A DNA stretch of 64,000 bases from Tabrizicola fusiformis. Lineage in GTDB: Bacteria > Pseudomonadota > Alphaproteobacteria > Rhodobacterales > Rhodobacteraceae. The notes under the pieces are model-generated. The model ran no database searches. It was not told the origin of the DNA and worked only from the letters and a program-made list of their open reading frames with translations. The stretch covers positions 1 to 64,000 of the forward strand of contig NZ_JABUHN010000016.1 of assembly GCF_013328815.1 (NCBI RefSeq), written 5' to 3'. Within the stretch, counting starts at the first letter, position 1; every line of letters begins with the position of its first letter. Positions 1-8,890 of this stretch are shown in pieces. The position numbers were made by a program, and so were the translations under genes.

Positions 1-16
1 TCCTGCCCGATATCAT

Positions 17-244
17 TCAGGCGCGGAGTCGCAGGTCAGGCAAAAACTGGGAAGGTGCCGCCCAGGAAACGCTTACGCTGCCATTCGGCGGGGCGGCGAT
101 GAAGAGCGTCAACACGCCGCCGGTGGCGATGGCGAAACCCGTCCCCATGTCGGACAGCGTCGGCGCGCCAGTGCCGTCGTTGGCCACCAGCTGCCAACGG
201 GTGTGGGTGCCGCGCTGGAATCCGATGCCGATGCAGTTGATGAG
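17..244 (-). pseudogene. Relic of a phage tail protein gene (C-terminal part, DUF2793-type)
   Basis: Read on the minus strand, codons from 244 down to 77 encode a segment that matches residues near the C-terminus of the DUF2793-type tail protein encoded at 53597-55519. A hand alignment gives 46 identities in 56 residues, including the shared stretches NCIGIGFQRGTH and WQLVANDGTGAPTL. The match then weakens, and the frame ends at a stop at 17-19. The upstream, N-terminal part of the gene is missing and is replaced at about 245 by the 3' part of a nuclease gene. This is therefore a fragment of a second, related prophage rather than a copy of the resident one, because the sequences differ. It is very unlikely to be expressed as a functional protein. 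Confidence 0.8.
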
Positions 245-817
245 CCCGGTCCGAAATCCGCGACACTATTGACCATCGACCAGGCGATCGAAATCGAAGA
301 AGTGCCGACCTCGGCTGTGGAGTTCCTGCACATCCAGGTCGACGTTGCAGATACCGACAACGACGACGCCCTGCGCGATATACTTAGGCGGACCCTGCGC
401 GATACGGCGCGAAACCTGGTGTCGGAAAGCGCCGTGATCCGTCTTAAACTGACCGGTCGCACGCGGCGGCGTTGGCAGGTCCTGCGCGATCAGGACGTCT
501 GGAAAGAGACCGCCGCGCAATATGCTCGGGAGACAGGCACGCTTTGGCTGGACAAGGTCGTGTTCGACCTGTCCGACACCGCAGAGCCCGGGCACAGCGC
601 CACGGACGAATTGGCTGAGATCATGAAAGCCATCAGCGAGGAACCCGGTTTTTCCGAAACCTGCCGTGCTGAGATTGAGGGCATTCTGCAGGAGTTGGCG
701 CCGCAACGGCGTGCCGAACTGTTGCCTGATGAAGCTGCAATGGACCAGCTTGCGCGGCGTCTCGCAGAAGCCGGCGCAAAACGGATCCTTGCGCGAATGA
801 AGGGAGCGACGCCCTGA
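245..817 (+). pseudogene. YhaO/SbcD-like DNA exonuclease, C-terminal remnant
   Basis: An open frame of about 190 residues precedes the YhaN-like gene with a one-base TGATG overlap, the position where a YhaO/SbcD-type metallophosphoesterase nuclease normally sits. YhaO proteins run to roughly 400 residues, with the DxH...GNH(D/E) phosphoesterase domain at the N-terminus. None of those motifs is present here, and only a C-terminal cap-like segment remains. The frame runs back into the phage-tail relic, and a GTG at 203 could start a 204-residue chimeric product (tail-relic antisense residues followed by the nuclease remnant). The catalytic half has been lost, so nuclease activity is not expected. 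The family assignment rests mainly on the partner gene and on remembered similarity of the C-terminal segment. Confidence 0.6.
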
Positions 818-3800
818 TGCGAATCGAGCGGCTCTCTCTCGACTTTTTTGGTCATTTCACGGGCAAGGTCCTCGATTTCGGGAAAGCCGGTCAGGCTTCG
901 GATTTCCATGTGATCTACGGCTCAAACGAAGCCGGCAAAACAACAACAATGGAAGCCTATCTGCGTCTTCTCTACGGCTTTCCCCATCGGGAGCCCTATG
1001 GGTTTCAGCACCAGCGACAGAATCTTCGCGTTTCCGGTCTGCTCGACATCGGAGGCGAAACCCGCCTGTTCACGCGACTGCCGTCCCGCAGCGGCAACCT
1101 CTGGGGAGAGGCCGACGCGGCCCTGCCCGAGACCGCGATCGCCTCGCACCTCGGCGGGCTGTCGCTCGACGACTACCGCAGCCTGCTTTGCCTCGACGAC
1201 GACACCATCGAAAAAGGCGGTGAGGACATCGCCAGCGCGCGAGGCGATATCGGCCGTTTGCTGTTCTCCGCGGCAGCCGGTGTCGCGGACCTCAATGCAG
1301 TTCTGGAACAGGCGCGGGCCGAGGCGAACGGCCTCTACAAGAAGCGCGCCAGCACCACGCGCGTCGCGGAACTGAAGCGCGAGTTGGGTGAGGTCGAGAC
1401 CAACATCCGCACCCTCGATGTCAGCGCCCACGCGTGGCGAAAGCTGAAGGATGCGCTTCAGGCCGCCAAGGCTGAAGAGGCGCAGTCTCGGCAGGCACGG
1501 GACGCGCTTCGCGCCGAACAGGCGCAGATTGCTGCGCTGCGCCGGGCCCTGCCCAAACTGGGTGAGATGGGCCGCCTCGCGGACGAGATCGCCGACTGCG
1601 CCAACTATCCCGAGCGGATCGACATCAATCCCGAAGACCTCGTCGCGATGAGGACCGACCGGGGACAGGCGGATGCCGAGTTGCGGCGGCTGCTGGACGA
1701 ACTTGACGAGGCGGAAAAGGCGCGCGCCGCGCTGGTCATGGACGCGGACCGCCTCGCCCTCGGCGAGCAGCTGAACGATCTGGACGAACTGCGCAGCCGG
1801 ACGCAAACGGCGGTGCTGGACCTTCCCAGACGCGAACGGGCCCATGATGAGGCTCTTTCGGACATGGCACGCATCGCCCAGGATCTGGGGGCGCCCGAAG
1901 GTTGCGATGTCACCGCACTTGTCACGTCGCCGGGAGAAATTGCCATACTTGAAGACCTGCGTGACAAGATGCGAGACGCCGCCGCGGCTTGGGAGACCGA
2001 GCAACGCGAGATCGCAGGCTTGCAGACCCGCATCACCCAAGCACAGAAGGCACATCAATCATTGCTGGAAGATCCGCCGCAGTTGGGGCTGGTGGATCTC
2101 CTCAAACGGTTCGACGCCGATGCCCTGGCACCAGCAATCGCCACGGCGACACAAGCCATCGCGTCTGCCGACACGGCCCAGGAGCAGGCGCTCGACGCGC
2201 TTTTCATCGGAGCATGCACCTTCAGCGCCCTCCCGGTCTGCCCGGCCGATCCATCGACAGCAGCAGACACTGCCCAACGCCATGCCGATCTGTCGGAGAA
2301 GCTCGGACGCTTTGACGACAGGTTGGAGCGTTTGGACGAGGACATCGCCGCCGTGAAGGCGAAAACCACCCGACTCTCGGAAGACGCAAGGATCGCCAGT
2401 GACGAAGTGGAACGGGAGGCCCGGGCCCGGCGTGACTCGCTGTGGCAAGCGCATCGCGAGACGCTGACTTCCGAGAGCGCCGACAGCTTTGCGCCGGCGA
2501 TGAAAACCGTGGACGACATCAACGCTGCGCGTCTCGCCCACGCCAGCGAGCTCGGCGAACTACGAAAGCTTCTTCAGGATCTGGCGGACGCGGAAGCACG
2601 CGCGACGACGACCCGGGAACAGCGCGATGGGCTCGCCGAGCAGGCACGAGAGCTCGAGAGCCAAGTCCACGGTCTATGCTCGCAGATCGGGCTTCCGGCG
2701 CTTTCACCTTCGGCTTTTTCGGACTGGGTTGCGCTTCATGCCAAGGCCATAACCGCCGAGCGGCAACGGAACAGGCTTGCCGAACACCACCGGGAGACGC
2801 TGGATCGGGCGGAGCGGCTTCGTCAGGCGCTCACGCCCCTCGTCGCGTTGGAGACCCCGACAATTGATGCGGCGTTGCAAGCCGCACGCCGTCATGCGGA
2901 AACCGAACGCCTCTACCAGGACAAGGTGCGCGCGGCCTCAGACAAGACCGCCGCCCTGGAGGAGGATCTTGAACGCCGGCAGGGCGAGAAAGAAGCCCTC
3001 GAAGACGCCTCCCGAAAGTCGGCTTTGGCCTGGAAGACCAGGGTGGATGATCTGTTCGGCGAGATGCTCTCACCCGACAGGCTCATCGCCGCACCCGGGC
3101 AGTTGCGCGAACTGCGCGAACACGACGCGAAGCGGCTACAGGCCGCGCGTCAGGTCTCCACGATGCAGGACGACCAGCGTCGGTTCACGGAAGCCACGGG
3201 CTCACTTGGTTCGCGTTTCGGCATCGGGGAGAGCGATCCTCTCGACACGTTCCGGCGCCTGCGGGAGCTCGCAGAACAAGCGCAGGCTGACAAGTCACAG
3301 CACGAGAAGCTCGGCACTAGGCTTGAGGACGGTGCAACTCGGCGAACGGAACTCGAGGCGAAGCTCGAAGACATCGCCAGGAAAGTGGTGGAACTTGGTG
3401 CGGTGTTTCCGGAGACGGTGGATACCAGCACTATTGACGCCCTGCGGACCTCTGTGGGCAAGGGCCTGGACGTCATCGTAAAAAGAGAACGAATCGCTGA
3501 AATCGAACGGCAGATCCTTGACGACCTCTCGCTGCGGAGGGTCGAGGAAGCCCGCCAATTACTTGCCGATGAAACCGCTACAACACTCGAAGCGAAGGCG
3601 TTGTCGCTAGAGACCGATCTCAACCTCGCAGAAGAGCGGATGTCCACCGCGACCGGAGCGCGGGCGAATGCTGAACGGGACCTCGGCAATGTCACCGGCG
3701 GCGCAGAGATCGCCGAATTGGTCGAGCGGCGCGCCACACTGCAGATGCAGATTGAAGAGGCGGTTCTTGACTACCTGGAGTGGGACTTCGGTTTGCGCCT

Positions 3801-4242
3801 CGCCGAAGACGCCATCCGCCGCTATCGCGACAGGCATCGGAGCGACATGATGGCAGCCACTGAGCGTGCCTTTGCAGAGCTCACGAATGGCGCCTACCAG
3901 AAGCTGCTGACGCAACCGGACGGTGCGTCTGAAATCCTGTTGGCGGTCGATGCTAGCGGCACCCCCAAGCAGATCGGCGACATGTCGAAGGGTACGAGGT
4001 TTCAACTCTATCTGGCGCTGCGCGCCGCGGCTTACGAACAAATGGTAGCACAGGGCGTTCAACTACCCTTCTTCTGCGACGATGTTTTCGAGACCTTTGA
4101 TGAAGATCGAACGCGTGCCGCCTGCCGTCTCATGGAGCAGATCGGCCGGAGCGGTCAAGCGATCTATCTGACCCATCACCGCCATGTTGTCGAAATCGCG
4201 AGGGATGTGTGTGATACGCAGCCAATCATTCATCTACTCTAA
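817..4242 (+). CDS. YhaN-like SMC/Rad50-type ATPase
   Basis: This 1141-residue protein has the SbcC/Rad50 layout. A Walker A motif (GSNEAGKT, residues 35-42) follows a conserved IERLSLDFFGHF start. A very long charged, Ala/Leu/Glu/Arg-rich coiled-coil region spans about residues 170-1000. At the C-terminus a signature (MSKGTRFQLYLALR) is followed by a Walker B (LPFFCDDVFETFD, about 1083-1095) and an H-loop (LTHH). I see no CxxC zinc hook at the coil apex, which fits YhaN rather than Rad50. Its normal partner is a YhaO-type nuclease, with which it would open DNA ends or process structures, but that partner is truncated immediately upstream. The gene itself looks full-length and intact. Confidence 0.85.
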   Translation: MRIERLSLDFFGHFTGKVLDFGKAGQASDFHVIYGSNEAGKTTTMEAYLRLLYGFPHREPYGFQHQRQNLRVSGLLDIGGETRLFTRLPSRSGNLWGEADAALPETAIASHLGGLSLDDYRSLLCLDDDTIEKGGEDIASARGDIGRLLFSAAAGVADLNAVLEQARAEANGLYKKRASTTRVAELKRELGEVETNIRTLDVSAHAWRKLKDALQAAKAEEAQSRQARDALRAEQAQIAALRRALPKLGEMGRLADEIADCANYPERIDINPEDLVAMRTDRGQADAELRRLLDELDEAEKARAALVMDADRLALGEQLNDLDELRSRTQTAVLDLPRRERAHDEALSDMARIAQDLGAPEGCDVTALVTSPGEIAILEDLRDKMRDAAAAWETEQREIAGLQTRITQAQKAHQSLLEDPPQLGLVDLLKRFDADALAPAIATATQAIASADTAQEQALDALFIGACTFSALPVCPADPSTAADTAQRHADLSEKLGRFDDRLERLDEDIAAVKAKTTRLSEDARIASDEVEREARARRDSLWQAHRETLTSESADSFAPAMKTVDDINAARLAHASELGELRKLLQDLADAEARATTTREQRDGLAEQARELESQVHGLCSQIGLPALSPSAFSDWVALHAKAITAERQRNRLAEHHRETLDRAERLRQALTPLVALETPTIDAALQAARRHAETERLYQDKVRAASDKTAALEEDLERRQGEKEALEDASRKSALAWKTRVDDLFGEMLSPDRLIAAPGQLRELREHDAKRLQAARQVSTMQDDQRRFTEATGSLGSRFGIGESDPLDTFRRLRELAEQAQADKSQHEKLGTRLEDGATRRTELEAKLEDIARKVVELGAVFPETVDTSTIDALRTSVGKGLDVIVKRERIAEIERQILDDLSLRRVEEARQLLADETATTLEAKALSLETDLNLAEERMSTATGARANAERDLGNVTGGAEIAELVERRATLQMQIEEAVLDYLEWDFGLRLAEDAIRRYRDRHRSDMMAATERAFAELTNGAYQKLLTQPDGASEILLAVDASGTPKQIGDMSKGTRFQLYLALRAAAYEQMVAQGVQLPFFCDDVFETFDEDRTRAACRLMEQIGRSGQAIYLTHHRHVVEIARDVCDTQPIIHLL

Positions 4243-4344
4243 TCTTGTAAGCATTTTATTGCTCACATCAATTACACCACGACCTGGCAGCGCTCTTATA
4301 GTGTGGCAGGTCAAAATTCGAGTTTGACGGACAGGGAGACGAGC

Positions 4345-7056
4345 ATGAATAACAAGGAGGCAGTCCTTGCCGACATCGCGAAAGACTCGCTCACCTGCAT
4401 TGAAAAGGTGGCCGGTGACGCAGAGGCGGCGCGGACATCGCATCGGAAGAGCGACGCCAGTGCATTTGCAAGCATAAATACACTCAACAGTCCGCAGCAG
4501 GTGAGCCATCTCGGGAAGGTCGCAGATGCAGAAATGGACGCTCTTGCTGCACTGATCGAGCAGCCTGTCATCGCGCGCATACACTTCATCGACGAAAACG
4601 ATGAAGAAGACACCATCTTCATCACTCGCGGCACTCCCCGTACAGTACCCGGCTTCAAGATTGCGAGCTACAGGGCGCCACTGGGCCGCATCGCATCCCT
4701 AGCAGCTGGCGATGAAGGCACATTTCGCTTCGGCAACACCGAGCGGGACCTTCTGGTCGATAGCTCTGCGCGCCTCAAGCCACAACGCGAGCAAGGACAG
4801 TGGGACGCCAAGGACACGGAAATCGACATACGGGGCCTCGGGCGCTTCACCGTTGGGTCGCTGCGTGAGCTACTGGAACCGAGCGCCCACATCGAAGAGG
4901 GCGACCTCGAGGCGCTTTGGGACGACGAAACTGACGCGAACATCGTACAGGGCGTGCGCCGCGCGATCCTCACGCAAATGGGCCTGCGTGATCAGCCGAT
5001 TCTTGATCGGCACCAGGATGAGATCTTTCGGATGCCCATCAACAGTCGCTGCTTCCTCTCCGGGCCACCGGGAACAGGTAAAACCACAACGCTCATCCGA
5101 CGCCTTGGCCAGAAGACGGACCGGCAGGCTCTTGAAGAGTCGGGGGAAGAGACACGACTCATCCGACAATTGGAGGAAGAAACAGGCAGGCCGCATGAGA
5201 GCAGCTGGCTTCTGTTCTCTCCGACCGAGCTGCTTAGGCAATATGTAAAAGAGGCGTTCAACAAGGAAGGTCTGGCCGCAAGTGACGGGCACATCCGGAC
5301 TTGGGACGAGTTTCGCCGTGAGCTGGCGCGCGAGGAGCTTGGCTTGCTGCGAACGAGCGCGGGAACTGGTCCGTTCGTCGAACGACGTACGCAGGACTAC
5401 CTCAAGCCTGAAGTGCTGGACGAGGCTCAATGGTATGATGAATTTCGAGAGTACATCGACGCCTCAGTTGCGGACGAACTGCGCGCAGATGCAGATCTTT
5501 TAGCGAAGAGTGACGCACCGGATCTGAGCGCAATTGGGGAGCTGTTGGGGGAACCATTCAATAGGCCTGGGCGTGATTTCTATGCGGATACGATGCGGAG
5601 CGTCGCCGGACTTATTCCCGAAGTCCGGGAAGCAATTTCCTCACGGACCGAAGCAATCAACCGCATTCTCACGCGAGCGCGCAACGCCCTCACTCATGCC
5701 GATCGCAACTTCCCCGACTTTCTTCGCCAAGAAATCTCCCGGCAGCTCGCCGCAGATCCGCAAGGCGCGGACGAGGATGACGAATTTGAAGTCGCGCTGG
5801 ACGACGAAGATGAACAGGCCAGTGTGCCGCAAGCCGGTCGCCCGGTAAGCCGGCAGCAAGCCTTGGTACGTTTTGAACGTGCCCTGAAGTCTTTGGCTAA
5901 GGCCCGGCGGGCGCGACGTCGCGTCTCGGAGAAGTCGCAAGATGGCTTGCTTCTCGAGTGGCTGGGTCCGGACCGCATCCCAGCCGATGCCGAGATTTCC
6001 GAACTTGGGAAGCTGTTAGTCGAACAGTCACGGCTGAGGAAGTTCGAGCGCCTTGAACGGCTTTTCCTCCGTGGGATCCCGACAAGATACAAGCGCTTCC
6101 GCAGCGAAATGGCGAAGGCAGAACGGTGGTACGAGGTGACGCCCGCCAAGGCGTCGGATATCCACTGGCAGGAACTTGACCTCGTGATGCTGGCGACGCT
6201 CCAGATCGCCAACGAACTGTTGAACAACTATCGCAGCCGAACCGAGCTCGAACTTCCAGCAGCAGGGCCACTCGCGTCCATACGATACATTCAAAGGGCA
6301 CAGGTTTTCGTCGACGAGGCAACCGACTTTTCGCGGGTACAGCTCGCTTGCATGAACGAGCTCGCGCATCCATTGACCGGCTCGCTCTTTCTTTGTGGGG
6401 ACATAAATCAACGACTGACTTCTTGGGGCCTCAAATCGAATGAAGCGCTGAACTGGATAGGCGAAAAGATCGAACGCAAATCTATTACAGTTTCATATCG
6501 ACAAAGCCGACGCCTTGTTGATCTTGCAAAGCAAATTGCCACCATCGGCGGCTCTCAGGCAGATGAAATCATCCTGCCCGACCGCCTCGATTCTGAGGGA
6601 TTGCCCCCAGTTTGGCATGCAAGCCTCGGCGACATCTCTGCCGTCGCACAATGGCTAACCAAGCGTATTCACGAGATCGATCGAATGGTTCAGAAGGCCA
6701 CGACGATTGCCGTTTTGGTGAATGAGGAAGAGCAGGTGGAACCGCTGGCTCTGGAACTCAATGATCGGCTGGAAGATATCAACCTTTCTGCTGTCGCCTG
6801 TAAGGACGGAAAGGTTGTCGGCAACGACCGGGATGTACGAGTATTCAACATTCGGCACATCAAAGGCTTGGAGTTTGAAGCTGTCTTCTTTGTCGACCTC
6901 GACCAAACGGTCTCCAAGCATCCTGATCTATTCTCGAAATACCTTTATGTGGGGGCAACCCGCGCTGCAACCTATCTGGGCGTAACCTTCAAAGACCAAG
7001 TTCCAGAGCAGATTGAACCGTTGTCGCATCATTTTGGCGAAGATTGGGCGCTATAA
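4345..7056 (+). CDS. UvrD/Rep-family (SF1) DNA helicase
   Basis: The product is 903 residues long. Motif I is GPPGTGKT (240-247), motif II is VDEAT (D657, E658), motif III resembles GDINQ (685-689), motif V is KGLEFEAV (about 840-847) and motif VI is YVGATRA (868-874). This is the UvrD/PcrA/RecB-like set. A large insert of about 400 residues separates motifs I and II and includes an acidic patch near residues 475-495. The ATG at 4345, preceded by AGGGAG, is preferred over an in-frame GTG at 4303. It lies about 100 bp after yhaN and 34 bp before a pair of DUF262 genes, so it probably acts as the motor of an accessory defence or repair cassette. That role is inferred from context. Confidence 0.85.
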   Translation: MNNKEAVLADIAKDSLTCIEKVAGDAEAARTSHRKSDASAFASINTLNSPQQVSHLGKVADAEMDALAALIEQPVIARIHFIDENDEEDTIFITRGTPRTVPGFKIASYRAPLGRIASLAAGDEGTFRFGNTERDLLVDSSARLKPQREQGQWDAKDTEIDIRGLGRFTVGSLRELLEPSAHIEEGDLEALWDDETDANIVQGVRRAILTQMGLRDQPILDRHQDEIFRMPINSRCFLSGPPGTGKTTTLIRRLGQKTDRQALEESGEETRLIRQLEEETGRPHESSWLLFSPTELLRQYVKEAFNKEGLAASDGHIRTWDEFRRELAREELGLLRTSAGTGPFVERRTQDYLKPEVLDEAQWYDEFREYIDASVADELRADADLLAKSDAPDLSAIGELLGEPFNRPGRDFYADTMRSVAGLIPEVREAISSRTEAINRILTRARNALTHADRNFPDFLRQEISRQLAADPQGADEDDEFEVALDDEDEQASVPQAGRPVSRQQALVRFERALKSLAKARRARRRVSEKSQDGLLLEWLGPDRIPADAEISELGKLLVEQSRLRKFERLERLFLRGIPTRYKRFRSEMAKAERWYEVTPAKASDIHWQELDLVMLATLQIANELLNNYRSRTELELPAAGPLASIRYIQRAQVFVDEATDFSRVQLACMNELAHPLTGSLFLCGDINQRLTSWGLKSNEALNWIGEKIERKSITVSYRQSRRLVDLAKQIATIGGSQADEIILPDRLDSEGLPPVWHASLGDISAVAQWLTKRIHEIDRMVQKATTIAVLVNEEEQVEPLALELNDRLEDINLSAVACKDGKVVGNDRDVRVFNIRHIKGLEFEAVFFVDLDQTVSKHPDLFSKYLYVGATRAATYLGVTFKDQVPEQIEPLSHHFGEDWAL

Positions 7057-7090
7057 GCAACAAAGGGATTGAGGACAGGGAACAAAAGAG

Positions 7091-8890
7091 ATGCCATTAG
7101 AAAGCGCCGCAATTGAGTTGAGGTCAATAAATAGGTTGCTCGTTGATGAAAACGGGTCCCCCGCGCGGTATTGGATTCCCGCGTACCAAAGAGGATATCG
7201 TTGGGACCGGCTACAGGTTACCCAACTCCTTGACGACATCTGGGACTTCATCCAAGCCAGCGAGGAGAAACGCCGAACCTCCTTTTACTGCCTGCAGCCA
7301 TTAGTTGTCCGCAAGCTGGAAGACGGGGGATACGAGGTCGTTGATGGGCAGCAGCGGTTGACAACCATCTTTATCCTGCTCTCCCACCGAAATGAAATCC
7401 TCACACTGCTCGGTAAACAACGCTTTTCCATCGACTACGAGACCCGTGACCGCGCCTTTCTTGATGAAATCGATCTCGACCGATCCAACGAGAACGTAGA
7501 TTTCTACCACATCTGCCAGGCTTGGCGAGCGATTGAGGAATGGCTTGCCGGCCGCAACCGAATGCATGCGCTAAAGCTTCTGCAGCATCTGCTCAACGAC
7601 GATGAGGCCGGTCGGAACGTGAAGGTCATCTGGTACGAGCTGGCGCCCAATGACGATCCGGTTGCAGCTTTCACCCGACTGAACATAGGTAAGATACCAC
7701 TTACGGAGGCTGAACTGGTCCGTGCCTTGTTCCTGCGCCGCGCGGCCCAGGACGATGCTACCGGCAATCTTTCGTTACGGATTGCTTACGAATGGGATCA
7801 GATCGAAAAACGGCTGCAGGATAACTCCGTCTGGTACTTCCTGCAGAACGCCGACCTCGATGACGCAAATCGGATCGGCCTTGTCTTTCGGCTCGCTGCA
7901 AGGATGGAAGGCCATGCGTTGAACGGGGAAGACTACGCGGTATTTTCCCATTTTTCAGACCTGTTGAGCGCAGAACTAAGTGCCGAGATCGAATGGCGCA
8001 AGGTGAAAGATATCTTCATGGCGCTGGAGGAATGGTACGAAGACCGATACCTATTCCACGTCCTTGGGTTTGTTCTCAATCAGACCGGTGGTGGCCTTTC
8101 CACGATTACCGAACTGCTTGCTGACAGCCAAACATTTAGCAAACACGATTTTTCCCAAGGTCTTCGCGATCGGGTCTATCGGATGGTGATCGGAAGTGAT
8201 CTATCGGCGGCTCCCCTAGATGAACTTGAGGAAGAGATCACCAATCTCTGCCGTACAGTCGACTACGCAAATGCACCCAAGGTGCGGAGCCTGCTCCTTT
8301 TGTTCAATCTGGCAACGCTGCTTGAGGATCCGCGGTCAAACATCCGGTTCCAGTTCGATAGTTTCAAGCGAGAGTCTTGGGATATCGAGCACATACGCTC
8401 AGTGAGCGACGAACGACCTTCACGACCGCAAGCGCAGAGTGAATGGCTGCACCACTGCCTAGAGTTCCTGCGAACTGCCAGGGGAGAAGACGAGCAAGCG
8501 CTTGCAGAGAGCATCGCAACCTACCTCGACCCACACTCTGAGCCTGGGAGCCGGCCGAGCTTTGAGGAAATCGATGGCAAGGTTCTATCGTTCTTCAATG
8601 AGGCTACGGCGGGCCCTGATCACGACCTCGCAAACTTGACGCTGCTCGACTCTCGGACCAACCGCGGTTATCGAAATGCGGTCTTTGCGGTGAAGCGCAG
8701 CGTTTTGCTGAAAAACGACAGGTCCGGGATCTTCGTACCTCTGTGCACTCGCAACGTTTTCCTGAAATGCTACAGTCGCACGGTTGGCAACGTTATGTTT
8801 TGGACCGAACATGACGCTCAGGACTACCTAAACGCGATCAGTCGAACGCTGACGCGATTCTTCCTTGGGCAAGGAGGGGCAAGCCGATGA
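7091..8890 (+). CDS. DUF262/DUF1524 protein (GmrSD-like)
   Basis: This 599-residue protein carries the DUF262 signature IPAYQRGYRW (residues 29-38) and DGQQRLTT (85-92), an NTPase/ParB-like fold found in the GmrS part of type IV modification-dependent restriction enzymes. Near the C-terminus, DIEHI (431-435, His434) and NLTLLDSRTNRGYRN (from Asn515) match the His-Me-finger DUF1524 domain seen in GmrD. A single-chain GmrSD-type nuclease that attacks modified or invading DNA is the likely role. The stop overlaps the start of the next gene (ATGA), so the two are translationally coupled. Substrate specificity cannot be read from sequence. Confidence 0.8.
   Translation: MPLESAAIELRSINRLLVDENGSPARYWIPAYQRGYRWDRLQVTQLLDDIWDFIQASEEKRRTSFYCLQPLVVRKLEDGGYEVVDGQQRLTTIFILLSHRNEILTLLGKQRFSIDYETRDRAFLDEIDLDRSNENVDFYHICQAWRAIEEWLAGRNRMHALKLLQHLLNDDEAGRNVKVIWYELAPNDDPVAAFTRLNIGKIPLTEAELVRALFLRRAAQDDATGNLSLRIAYEWDQIEKRLQDNSVWYFLQNADLDDANRIGLVFRLAARMEGHALNGEDYAVFSHFSDLLSAELSAEIEWRKVKDIFMALEEWYEDRYLFHVLGFVLNQTGGGLSTITELLADSQTFSKHDFSQGLRDRVYRMVIGSDLSAAPLDELEEEITNLCRTVDYANAPKVRSLLLLFNLATLLEDPRSNIRFQFDSFKRESWDIEHIRSVSDERPSRPQAQSEWLHHCLEFLRTARGEDEQALAESIATYLDPHSEPGSRPSFEEIDGKVLSFFNEATAGPDHDLANLTLLDSRTNRGYRNAVFAVKRSVLLKNDRSGIFVPLCTRNVFLKCYSRTVGNVMFWTEHDAQDYLNAISRTLTRFFLGQGGASR

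Noticed and set aside
922-2058. Minus-strand frame of 378 codons opposite the YhaN-like gene
   Set aside because: It lies fully antisense to a gene with clear motifs, and its composition is that of a high-GC shadow frame.
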